DNA of 64,000 nt, from contig JAIXMN010000019.1 in the NCBI GenBank assembly GCA_025716815.1, positions 186,001-250,000 of the forward strand. The letters run 5' to 3'. Position 1 is the first letter of the stretch; the number at the start of each line of letters is the position of its first letter. Shown piece after piece: positions 22,691-33,939 of the stretch. The notes under the pieces were generated by a model. It worked only from the letters and a program-made list of their open reading frames with translations, ran no database searches and was not told the DNA's origin. This stretch comes from Dichotomocladium elegans. Its lineage: Eukaryota; Mucoromycota; Mucoromycetes; Mucorales; Lichtheimiaceae. The translations under genes were made by a program, and so were the position numbers.

Positions 22691-25600
22691 GAAAGAGCAA
22701 TAGACAAATGTGGCATAGAAAAAAATAGAATCGCATGTGAGGTTGGGCTTATACGGAGGCGGGCGGTGATGGAAGGAGAACCTCAGGATAGACAACGTTT
22801 GCTGTAGAAGTATCACCCGTGCCGAGAGAAATGCACGTGAAAGCGCGACATACAACCGGCCATGCGAAAATGCTGGGTCGCTGAGGCGTGATAACGTCTG
22901 CCCTTGAGCTTTGTGTATGGGTCATAGCAAAGGCAGGGCGAACAGGAAATTGGCGGCGGCACAGGTTGATATCCCTCGGTGATACCCCTGACAACAATCC
23001 ATCGACTTGGGAGACCTATAATAAAAAGCTTTGTTCCATTGCAGAGCCCCGCATCAGGATCGAGATTGCGGAGCAGAACCACGGGCGATCCGAGTTTCAA
23101 GTCAAGACAATGCGGAGGAATCTTGGGCACGTCAGACTGCGAAGAAACTAGACGCGATATCGTGCATTGGCTGCATCAAGGTCGTCAGCGTCTGCAATAC
23201 GATCCACTGAGTTATACGCTCTGGTGTCACCCGGTAACATCTGGAATGCGGCTTTGTTGATGGCATCGACATCCTCGTTGGTAGTCGCAAGGATGGCGCA
23301 GTCGCTGAAGTCCTCTGGCTGCGGATTTGGAACATGAATTCGAAGGTAACTCTCGTTGATCAGCTCAGTGATGTCGTCTGATCCTATGCGCCATTGCCGG
23401 GGGATCACGAGAGTTTGGTTATAAGGCGGGCGGCCATCGCCTATAGCCAAAAGTAGCTCCGTAAAGGCAGCAGCCCCTCGTCCAGCGTTACGGATACGCA
23501 TGTTGATCTTCAAGCGAAGAACACGAACTGAAGGCCGAAGAGAAGCAGCTTGTATGATCGCAGACGTTATCTCTGGGCGGATTCTGTTCCGGACGACAGG
23601 AAGTAATTGCCGAAAATCTCCACCTTGCTGCCCAAAGGAATATACTCGCAGGCAGGGTTAACAGCGCCCTTGATATTCTTCAGCGTGAGATTTACTGTCT
23701 CGAAGTTGTCCTTGCAGCACAGGACTACCTCATCCCAGACAATCAGGGATGCATGCTGAATGAGATGTTCAAGAGGACTACCGCGACTTATGGAACACAC
23801 TGGTCTCGTCAGCATTTAAAGGAAGGTTGAAGCGGCTGCGTGCAGTCCGACCACCAGGTAATAAAGTTGCAGCAATTCCAGAGGATGCAACAGGTATCGC
23901 AATCACTTGCCGGGAACGAAAATGGCTGAGGAGTGCTTTGAACACCTGTGAGTTTCCAGTACCACCGGGGCCATCAAGGAAGAAAAGGCGAGGAACGGAA
24001 GGATCGATCTGCTGCTCTTGAATTGCAGAGGTGATGGTGTCATAAGCGGCTCGCTGATTAGTGTTGAGCATACGGACCAACTCAGCATTGATCAAGGCCT
24101 GTTCCTCAGGATCATAATGGCGACGCTCAATATGGGTAAGGGCTTCAATACGTGGAATATCCTCACCTAGAGTTACCCGAGATTCCTGCGGTAAGGAAGC
24201 AAAGTCGGATAAGCGGTGGCGTGTTGCCTGAAGACTTGAATCGATATCACCAAATGTTCTCTGGTAGATGTGTTCGATGTCATCTAGCTGGAGTTCGTGG
24301 TCATTGGCAAGCGATGAAGGCGGTGAGACTCGTCAAGTAGTCATTTCCCATTCTCTCGCGATGGTAGTTCCATAATTCAAGCGGATTTCCTGGCGAGCAA
24401 TTGGTGAGGATGATGCAAGAGACCACGAAGTAATGATGCTGGTACAGTGAGCGACGACTCAGCAATGCTACCGTCTCATTCCTCGTCCGACTCCAAAAGG
24501 TCTCGTGCGACTGCTGCTGCTTCAAAGGTATGATGTACAACGCCGTCATCGGTTGTACGCAGTGCCACAAAACTTGTTGGACCATGGACGTTCAGCAAGA
24601 GAAAGCGGAGGCAATATAGCGGCATATTTGAGAGTGACGCAAAATAAATCCGTGGCATTACGTCCGCAAATGGCGGCTGGACTCTTCTCCATTCGCGGAT
24701 ACTGGAATTCCAAGTGTAATATCGAGGGACATCCATATATTTCTTAGTTCGGGCAACTTCATGTTGAGAGCAAAGCGCAAAAAGCAAAGAACCCAAGACG
24801 TTCTATCCCCGTGCTGGCTGTTCGTCGCGCTTCAGCAAGCTCTTGAACGCTCATAGAGTCCCCCGGTATGACGCATATAGCTGCTCTGGCAAGTGAATAC
24901 CCAAACAGTAAACTGGCGGGTAATACATGTGGATCTCATTTTCAACTATCCGCCAGAATATTTCGCTTGGTGCAATATATCTCGCATTTTGGTATTGAAG
25001 AATCTCATTTACATCATGCGAAGCGGGAGCTGAAGAGGCAGAAGCAGAATCGGAGGCAGCAGAGACGGCAGAGGCAGGACTTTGGTTTTGCGTAATCTCC
25101 ACCAATGCTCGATCAGAGCCCTTTATTATGTACTTGCAAAGATACGTGATCGCCCTAGACGTTGTACAAATCTCAACATTGATATGTGCATTATACTTGT
25201 AGGAGAGGTATGTGTTGTAAGGAACGACCAAGTATTGTCCACAGGAATATCAAAGCTGGGAACGTATATCCTCTGGCTGTGTTCATACATCTACGATAGA
25301 TAGGGTACCCGTCATTGCTCTTACGTGTCTCAGGACAGAAGCTTTTTGGGAATATCTTCTCGCATTTCCCAGTTTTCGAACAGCATGGTTAGCCAGGTCT
25401 GTACTGTCCTCAAGGTCCATGGATCATTGTGGCCTTTACTGTACGGAAAAGCTCTGGCTGAGCGGCCTCATCTGATAGCTCTGCACAAACGAAACGATCC
25501 CAGCCCGATACCCTTTTAGTCGGTCTTGTTCAGCAAGAATAAAAATCATATGGATGTGTGGCAAGCCGCGTTTCTGGAATTCCACGGTTGTCACATATCC

Positions 25601-27329
25601 AGTCACTTGACCAAAGCATCCATCGTCGGTGATGTGCTTAATGAACTCCTTAATCTTCATATAAAACACCCGAGAACAAACTTCAGGGCGATCATGGGCT
25701 TTCTGGAAGTTGCGGATTACATGTGAATGTTATGAAGAGGGGCGGATTACCCACTTCACGCATAATTGCGTAGGCATCTTGTTCCATCTGCTTCATATAT
25801 CGGGGCCTACCAGTAAAACTTGAGGATAGGATTACCCGCTGCCCCACCTGTTGCGGATCGACATCATCTCCAAAGCCGCTGTACACCTCCCTTCGAAGGT
25901 CGTCTTGGTTGCCGCGGAGGTAGTCAAGTCGGACGCTCTCAATCCGGGCATAGTTATTCACCAAAAATTGTTGGAAAAGCCTGCCGAATGATGATCGTAT
26001 ATTTGCCTGGCGCTTGACGAACCATGAGCATATAAGCCGTATAAGCTCGTAGAGTGACCTTCAGATGCGCACCTTGGACGTACTGGTTCCACAGGTCAGG
26101 ATACGTACCATTCTTCTTCTCCGAAAGGACGCATAAACACATAATGAAGGGGTATGTATGCCGGATGAAGGGAGCTAATCCGCTTTAAGTCACCTGATAA
26201 ACGGTCGGCAGGAACAATGTCATGAGGTTGAACAGTCCCGTCCATTGACTATTCGATAAGCAATGCTGAAATCTCCGCAGAGGACTACCCATCTGCTACG
26301 CCGGACGGATGAACGCCTGCAGAGATCCGACAGGCTGATCTTTTGAAACGCTCCACGGCCGACATATAGCGCTGTGCGAAAGGTTTATCGCGCTCCATCA
26401 CACGCTGGAGAGTCTCGATCGTTTCTTGGTTCAGCCCTGTAAATGGATGTTCTTCTTGCCAGTTGCTCTTCTGTATCAGCAAAATATATTTGGGAGAACG
26501 CAGGCATCTCGTGGTCAGATGCCCGTAACGACCCTATCCGATGGTACATAGTGCCATTGGTCCGAAAAGTTGGAACGCCATTGGATCCATCAGCCAGCTG
26601 ATGATCAAAATTAGCTTCAATAGAGGCGAAGGAAAAGGCGCTGTTTTAGGCACGAATGCATCCCCGAAACTCTTTGCTCACATCATCAACCCCAGAAGAA
26701 AGCACGATGGTCTCCTCTGAAGGTGAGCGCGGCGTAGCAAGCTGAATGTTTTCACTACTGCAACACATCCCGAATTGAGGGTTGCTGGACGATGTGTTGG
26801 TGAGGCGCTCGTCGATCCACATTCAGCATTCATACGGGCAAAGACGTGTCGTCTAAAGTTAGGATCTTGCGCGTAACAGACATCGCGGCCGAAAATATGT
26901 TCCAGTGTGAAAGGTTCTTTGCATGCGAATTTATACCGGGCATGCCGGTTGCCATAAAATGGACAGGCGCGGGACGATCACCGCTGGTGGGATGGTGAGC
27001 CGCAGCGAGTGCAGAATGTTTGTTGTTCAGCTATTAGAGTGGTCTCTTGCCCTACTATATAAAATAGTAAACATACAGTATTTACAATGATTCTTGTATT
27101 ATAATAATATCTCGCCGGTTCAAAATATTCGCTCGGCATTGAGGTTACTTGATCGAAGATGCGTAGTCGATCCACAGCTAGGACATGTTCTGACAGGAGA
27201 TTCCTGGCCTTCAGTAATCCGATTGTTATGTGTCTGTTTCAATGTCAATATTTGTGATCCTATCTTCAAATGGTGTACATAATATACCTCAGAGGGTTCT
27301 ATCCTAGGTCGAATTCTACGAATGCTCAA
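22690..27329 (-). mobile_element. Decayed Helitron A (Rep/HUH nuclease plus Pif1-like helicase)
   Basis: Minus-strand fragments of one Helitron RepHel protein in the right order, split by frameshifts and stops. The N-terminal Cys motif CTRCGSPSHQR is at about 27010-26980, with TGA next, then ACPFYGNRHARYKFACKEPF. The block GQRVILSSSFTGRPRYMKQ is near 25840, with LFITFTCNP near 25730. The HUH nuclease motif KRGLPHIHMIF is near 25570-25540. VVPYNTYLSYKYNAHINVEI is near 25230-25170. Helicase Walker A reads FLDGPGGTGNSQVF near 23970, with Asn replacing the essential Lys. Walker B LIVWDEV is near 23745. The C-terminal block is KLGSPVVLLRNLDPDAGLCNG near 23090-23030, then YVALSRA near 22845. At least six breaks make it inactive. 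The outer ends are not defined. Confidence 0.88.
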
Positions 27330-27699
27330 CGGGCATTCATTTGAAGATGAACTCGAGCGGGCCCCAGATCCACAGATGCAGGTACTGGAAACGTGATCTC
27401 CCTAAGTTTGAGAGCATATTAGTATGTAGTAATATGAAATATATGACGCTCAAAATAGCTACCATATGTATTGAAATAAGCAGTTTCTTACGAGCTTCAG
27501 CGGGAGGATGGTTTTTGCTTTGTGGCACATGTTAGTTACGTGGTTTGTATTGATGAAAAGGAAAGGAAAGGTAGAAGGTCATAGGGGAATGAGCGGAGGA
27601 AAAAGTTGGCGTCCTAAGCAGATGAACAGTAATAAAAGAGGGGTCATGTGTAAAAAGGAATAATTAATGTTTACGCAGAGGTCGACTGGTGGAGAAGAA
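27330..27699. other. Spacer between the two Helitron remnants
   Basis: About 370 bp with no recognisable coding content. It should contain the 3' end of Helitron B and the 5' end of Helitron A. No clear hairpin plus CTRR end was seen. Confidence 0.35.
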
Positions 27700-29295
27700 C
27701 CTCTGGATACATCATTGTCGCTGTGCGGGGTGGGTAGCCGTCGTATCACCATATACTGCCACGTGCATATTGTCAAGGTTTGTTGCTCATGACAGCGCGA
27801 CATATAGCTACCCGTGTGCGAATACTGGTCAGCGAAGGTGGATACCGAAACGAGACAGTGTTTGGCCTTGCGCTTTATGGATGGTCATGGCGAACGCAGG
27901 AAGAACAGGCAATTGACGGCGACACAGCACAAATGACATCTCGCCGTCTTTGCATAGGTTGATACAGGTAGAATGTGCTCTATGTCTTGCGGTCCGTGAG
28001 CAATGGCACTAACGGCAAAAGAATTATCCATAAGCCTTGTGAGGATGACTCTGGTGCCATTGCAGAGGCCTGCTCCAGGATCAAGATTTCGCAACAACAC
28101 CAAAGACATACCAACCTTTAACCTCAAGCAGTGTGGAGGGACTCCTGCAGAATTAAGACTGCTGAGGAACTGGGAGGGTTACTTGCAGAGGCTACATTGG
28201 GGTCGTCAGCGTCGATGATGCGGTCGCGAATGGTTGATACTCTCTGCTTCCACCAGGAAAGATACTGAGAGCCTTGTTGTTAATATCGTCAACATCGGCA
28301 TTCTTGGTAGCAAGGATAGCACCATCGGGGAATTGGACAGACGGCTGATTGGAGCGGCGGATTGACGGGTAAATGGAGTCGATGAGATCCATGCTGTCAT
28401 TTGCATCAATACGCCACCGTTGTGGAATCTCGAAACTTTCCTGGTAAGGTGGTCGAACGTCAACAACAGCAAGAAGCAGGTCATCAAAGGTAGCGGATTG
28501 AGGCCCTGCATTTTGCACTCACAAGTTGATGTTCAGATGCAGAACGCGAACATGGGGCCAAAACATAGTGCGCTGGATGGTTTTTGAGACGACTTCTGGG
28601 CGTCTGCACTGGTCAGGCTGATGCTGCAGGTACTTGTTTTGACAGGGTCCAGCGGGATCTTGAGGCGGCTGTGAGCCGTGCGGCCGCCGAGAAGCAGGCT
28701 CGCGGAAATTCCAGATGAGGCGACAGGCAAAGCAATCTACTGCTGAGAGCGCACATGCGTCAGGAGAGCCTTGAACACTTGAGACTTTCCAGTACCACCA
28801 GGGCCGTTGATGGAAAATAGCAGGGGTACATGGGGGTCGCTGGATGCTCGGCAATTGACGTGCTAATGGCATTATACGCAGCTCTCTGGTGATTGAGAGT
28901 GTGGACCAATTTGGTATTTTGGAGGGCTTGTTCATATTGGTCATACTGCGTATTTTCTGCATGGATCAGAACCTGGATCGGTGGCACGGACTCTTCGAGA
29001 GCGTCACGGCATTCCTGACAGGGTCGGAAATCCGAGAGTCGGCGGCCTGATGCTTGCATGATCGAATCAGTGGCGCCAAAAATGCGCTGATAGATGGCAT
29101 CTAGATCTTGTTGCTGAAGATCCTGGTCATTGTGCATATTATGGATTGTCGGAACTCGAAGAAGTAACTATCCGCCATTTGTTGGCGATCATTGTTCCAG
29201 AGCTTCAACGGGTCCAAAGAATAGATAATATCACTTTGATGCATCCCACCCACATCTTTGCTACGTTTCCCGACCTGCAACCCCTTCAGCTGCAC
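27700..29295 (-). mobile_element. Decayed Helitron B, helicase half only
   Basis: A second, diverged copy in the same orientation, holding only the helicase part. Minus-strand pieces are MHNDQDLQQQDLDAIYQRIF near 29137-29080, LVHTLNHQRAAYNAIS near 28910-28860, and Walker A SINGPGGTGKSQVF near 28815-28780 (Lys present, but in another frame from its neighbours). Then come VASSGISASLLLGGRTAHSR near 28725-28670, RVLHLNINL-like sequence near 28530, WRIDANDSMDL near 28420, and LKVGMSLVLLRNLDPGAGLCNG near 28125-28065. Frameshifts and stops interrupt it. The Rep/HUH half is absent, so the element is 5'-truncated at about 29.3 kb. Similarity to copy A is clear at protein level but the two are well diverged. 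Confidence 0.85.
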
Positions 29296-30097
29296 TATGG
29301 AGGCACATGTGAAGGTTGCAAAAAAAAGAAAAGGCTATTGGTCAAAAGGGATGATCATGGGACTAAAAGAAAATACCCACCACAGGCAACTCAAGAAAGG
29401 ACCATTTTGGCCAATGGGAAAACCAAAATGCTTGCGGAATCTCAATGCTAATCCAACAAAAAGCAACAAAAACCAAAACCTCAGACTCCATCAGAACCCC
29501 ATTACACAACGAAATCGGCCTGAAAAATTGGCGAATCAATCAGTCAAAAAGTAAGCTAAACCCCGCTGGAATTACCATATATTGGTTTTATTACGTCATA
29601 ATTAGCTAGCTAACTATCCCCTCAATTAATAAGGCTAGGAGGAAGGCAAGGATATCGATGCCCATTGCATTCAGTTGTTTATTATAGTCTTGTAGTGCAA
29701 GCTACAAATGGCTCAATATTCTCACTTATCACCTCTTCCTCAAAGGAATTGATCAGTTCGTTCTGTGTCTCTTAGCAACTTGTAGGGTCATTTCAAGCGG
29801 AGCGACGTTCGGCATACCGGTGTCAGCAGTGCCAATGACCCTTCCTCCGTGGCCGGAGCCTGTTTTGTAGATGTGAATCTATTGGATGGAACCTCTGCAG
29901 TCAATTCATCCAATTGGCTGCCTGGATTAATCTTCATCTTCCGAAGCCGGAATCCGTACTGGGCCACATTGAGCCCGCAGGCAGTCTTTTCTCCAAAGTG
30001 CAAAAATCTGAAATCGATCCAAATTCTTCACCCTCATAAGAACCTCTCCCGCGCGCATTAATTCTGCTTTCCGAGTGTATTCGGTAGTGTGGCATAA
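29296..30097. other. Spacer between repeat island and kinase gene
   Basis: No recognisable coding sequence. An A/AC-rich stretch (29320-29530) gives an open but low-complexity Lys/Asn/Gln-rich frame that I do not consider a gene. The kinase promoter should be in the right half. Confidence 0.4.
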
Positions 30098-33000
30098 ATG
30101 TCTCAACAGAACCCTCCACGATCACCGAGTGTCAGCGAAACAAGTGGTGCGGAAGCTAGTACTTCTGCGCCAAACATTCCTAGGAGATCAATAAGCGGCA
30201 TCGAAGGGCTTCCCCTTAGAGTTCCGTCTGTGCATACCACACAAGATTCTCGGCCAACAGATGAAGCCTCTCTTCAGTGTCATGCCCCAGCGAATCTTAC
30301 GACAGGTTCGCTGACCCAAGTTGCCGATTCGAGCGCTGCAATGAAAGCTGAAGATTTCGAGATCGGCAAGCCAATCGGTACGCATTTTCTGTGGAATTTG
30401 ACAACCAGTGCAGCAGCATTAACCGATTAATGCGAAATAGGCTATGGGTCGTCGGCAGTTGTCTACGCTGCAAGATATACACCGCTCAAAAAGCGTGTTG
30501 CGATTAAAATGATAGATTTGGATATGTTCGAACGGAATCAAATCGACGAGCTTCGTGTAAGTCAGGATTTATGAAAGTGCTGAAGCCGAAAGCTATTGGT
30601 GGTAATCGCTCCCAATAGCGTGAAACGGCACTTATGGCTTTGTCCAAGCATCCGAACGTGCTACAGGTCTATGGGTCTTTTGTGTGTGGTTCAAAACTGT
30701 ATATAGTAACGCCATATCTCGCCGGTGGTATGTTCATCGTCTATTTATTTTAGTAATTTTTCTGCTCATTCTTCCTGAAATTGGCTTAGGATCATGTCTG
30801 GATATTATGAAAACTGGGTTTCCGGATGGGTTTGAAGAAGCTGCTATTGCAACTATTCTTAGACAAGCATTAGAAGGCCTTGTTTATCTTCATAAGAACG
30901 GCCACATCCATCGCGATGTGAAGGCAGGAAACTTGCTTATGGATGATCACGGAACAGTCTTGCTCGCCGATTTTGGGGTGTCAAGCTCGCTGACAGAAAA
31001 CAACGAGCTGAGAAAAACATTTGTTGGAACGGTAAAGATGAATTAGTATTTATTGAGTTCCTGTCGATGCTCTACTCACCATAAGAAACTTTCCTCAGCC
31101 CTGTTGGATGGCACCCGAAGTCATGGAGCAAGCTGGATATGATTATAAAGCAGACATTTGGAGTTTCGGCATTACCTCCATTGAACTAGCAACTGGACAT
31201 GCTCCATTCGCAAAATATCCGCCGATGAAGGTACTTCCATTCCTGATGATAAAACATTGCCACGTACTGATAAAGAAGTTAAGGTCCTCATGATGACCTT
31301 ATCAAATGATCCGCCTACTTTAGACCGAGAGCATACAAAACACAAGTACTCCAAAACCTTCAAGGAGATGATCGATAGTTGTCTACAGAAAGATCCAGCT
31401 AAAAGGTACTTTGTATTATTTGATGTATATTTAACCGAGCCATGATTCCCGAACTCACGCTTTGTTTAGGCCGTCTGCAGAGAAGCTATTACAGCATCCG
31501 TTCTTTAAAGAAGCGAAAAAGAAGGACTATCTCGTCAGGTCGATACTGTCACACGTCCCACCCTTGGATCAAAGGCCTCACAAAAAGGTGCCTCAAAGGC
31601 ATGTGTCGTTTGAAACAACAGAGCAATGGGACTTCGATACCCCTGCAGATAATGTATCAGATCATTCTGGTCCTGGAGAAAAGAAGAGGCATATCTCATT
31701 TGGAAACGTTGTTGTCCGTAATCCATCACAACTTCATGCTTCCACCACGCCAGGGAGTCCGTCAATGGCAATGGTGCAGCCGTCGGATAATGCTACATCA
31801 ACAGCATCCAGAAAATCTCGGTTTGTGGTGGAAGAGGGGCATGAGAATGACAACTATAGCACAGAATTATCCCAAAGATCAATATCGCCCATTTACGAGG
31901 AGTCGAACATTCCGTTATCACCTTATATACCTCCTGTCTCCAGTACGGATGGTAACGATCCTCCGGCTGGGTTAGGCATCTCTGCAAGCGCGCCTCTGTC
32001 TACTGAAGTAAAAAGAGGCCGATTCAGTGTCAACCAAGCACAGCAACGACCTGTCACGCCATCAACGCTAGATGATCCGGAGCAGCAGCCAATCAAAGCT
32101 CAAAGCACAGCCCAAGCTGATATAAGACCCATCCCAGTGGCCCGCACTTCCAGTCAAGATAGCTTCCAAGGTAAACAATCCATATTTTCATTAGTTACAG
32201 AGCTAACAATTGATGGCTTCAGAGCGCAAGTCCAGGTTTGAAGTCCAACACAAGGGCAACGCTTCAAATCAGCCACCTGCACATGGGGCGCCTGAGATGC
32301 ATGTGAAGTTCGAGAACTTACCAATATCCCGCGAAAATTCTTTCTCGCCTACAACCTACAACCCTTCGATAAAGTCAAGTCGATTCTCAATTGGAGAACA
32401 CCAGGTGCTCTCAGAACCGGTCATCTCTCCGGAATGTCGTAAGAAAGGAAGATTTGAACTGAGCGGGACGATGAATGATCGACCGGAAGGTACGTCTCGC
32501 TATCTTATGAAATACCGCTGTCATGGATAGGGCAACATTAACAGGCTCAGTAGATACATCTCACTCGAATGTATCTTCACCTATCACCTCGCCATGCTCT
32601 CCAGTGTCGAAGGATCACTCAGCTTATGGGCTACCGCATGCGCTGTATTCCCACTTGGAGCTCCTCTCGAAACAGATGGATGCACAAAAAACGCTTGTTC
32701 AGGACATGATGGCGGGATTAGCTCTAACCTCTGATAATCGATCGGGTCAATCTCGAACGAGGGAGATGAAAAGAGCCATCACTGATCAGGATCATATCAA
32801 CAGGTAGGAATTTATCCGTCTGTCTGCTACTTGCCGAGAAACATTAATCGAGCCATGATAGTAGAACCCGTTCTTATACGTCGTTTTCTGCTGAGGGTTA
32901 CGCTACTGTAGTGAGTATACAAGCAAACTTCCGCTGGATCCTGACGTTAACTGCGTTAAACTAGGATCATCTTCAACAGCTACTATTAGCTTCTAACAGA

Positions 33001-33108
33001 GAGCGCGACAAGCTAGCGGTAGAGAATGAGTCATTGAAAAGAGAGATCGAACGTCTTCGATCGCTATCTCGGAAGAATTCCACATCATCAACCGCCAATG
33101 ATAATTGA
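30098..33108 (+). CDS. Ste20-family protein kinase, OSR1/SPAK (Fray)-like
   Basis: A serine/threonine kinase in at least nine exons. After a Ser/Pro-rich N-terminus (about 80 residues) the kinase domain begins ([10 protein letters not shown], then [13 protein letters not shown] in the next exon). Landmarks are [20 protein letters not shown] (Lys near 30508), [13 protein letters not shown] (about 30650), [15 protein letters not shown] (about 30910), [10 protein letters not shown] (about 30965), [20 protein letters not shown] (about 31105-31165) and [13 protein letters not shown] (about 31500). The HRD, DFG and APE motifs are intact. The tail begins [18 protein letters not shown] and contains five RFx[V/I/L] motifs (see findings). 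A coiled coil ends the protein ([19 protein letters not shown]). No obvious CCT docking domain is seen. By family knowledge it may act in osmotic, ion or cell-shape control; its targets here are unknown. Confidence 0.85.
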
Positions 33109-33939
33109 GCGATCATGTATATATACTATTTCTTACCATCAAAAAGCTGTATTCGCAAAAGGGAGCTTGGTCTCTTTTACCTTGTATACATACATCATGT
33201 CTCATGGCCTTGTAGATTCCTTTCGTTTAATAACGCCTGCAACGTGCTGCAATGTATAATCAATTTCTCAAAGGGAGGTCAGGGTGAAATACTTGTTTGA
33301 TTCTGACAAGGTACCCAACGGACCTAATTATGCTTTATTGGCCTAACGCAGCTCTGCGCGTTGCTTGATGCAATCGGGAATAGTCGCGCGTTAGAGAGCT
33401 GCATATCTTCTAGTCGGATATAGTATAAAAAGCATTTATGCCCTGTTGTGTCCAGTAGGAATGTCCTGGAGTTTAATTGAGCAAATCTCTCTGCTTCTGT
33501 GCAACTTTCCGCCATAGCAACATAGCAAGGGTGCGCTGTACATAGTAGAGCATCAGAGGCTTCATGAAGGCGAACCCAGAGTGAGTGGGGCCTTAAATGT
33601 TTCAAGTAATATCCTGATCACGACACCTATTCATCAGATCAAGTGATTTATTTATAGGGGATACGGTGTGACGGAAAGAAGAGAAGGATGCTCTTTCTTG
33701 TTTCAAAGGAGGTGAGGGTGGATGACGAATAGAAGAAATAGAGGATAACTGATCAAGGCTTGTATTCTTACGGTGGGAGGATTCCACTTACTTTAGGCAA
33801 CCAGAAAGCTATCAAAAGATCGGAATCGGATCTCAGGGCGCTGTTCCGTGGGAAGTGGTTTCTAAATCCATGACCGCCACCCCCTATTCTTCTTTCTCTC
33901 TCTCTTTCTTCTCCTCCTCTTCTTTCCGTAGACGGAATC
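33109..33939. other. Intergenic, 830 bp, no confident gene
   Basis: Minus-strand ORFs of 93 and 61 codons (33605-33324 and 33787-33602) are open but unrecognised. A T/C-rich tract (33885-33925) lies directly upstream of the next start codon and looks like a 5' UTR. Confidence 0.4.
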
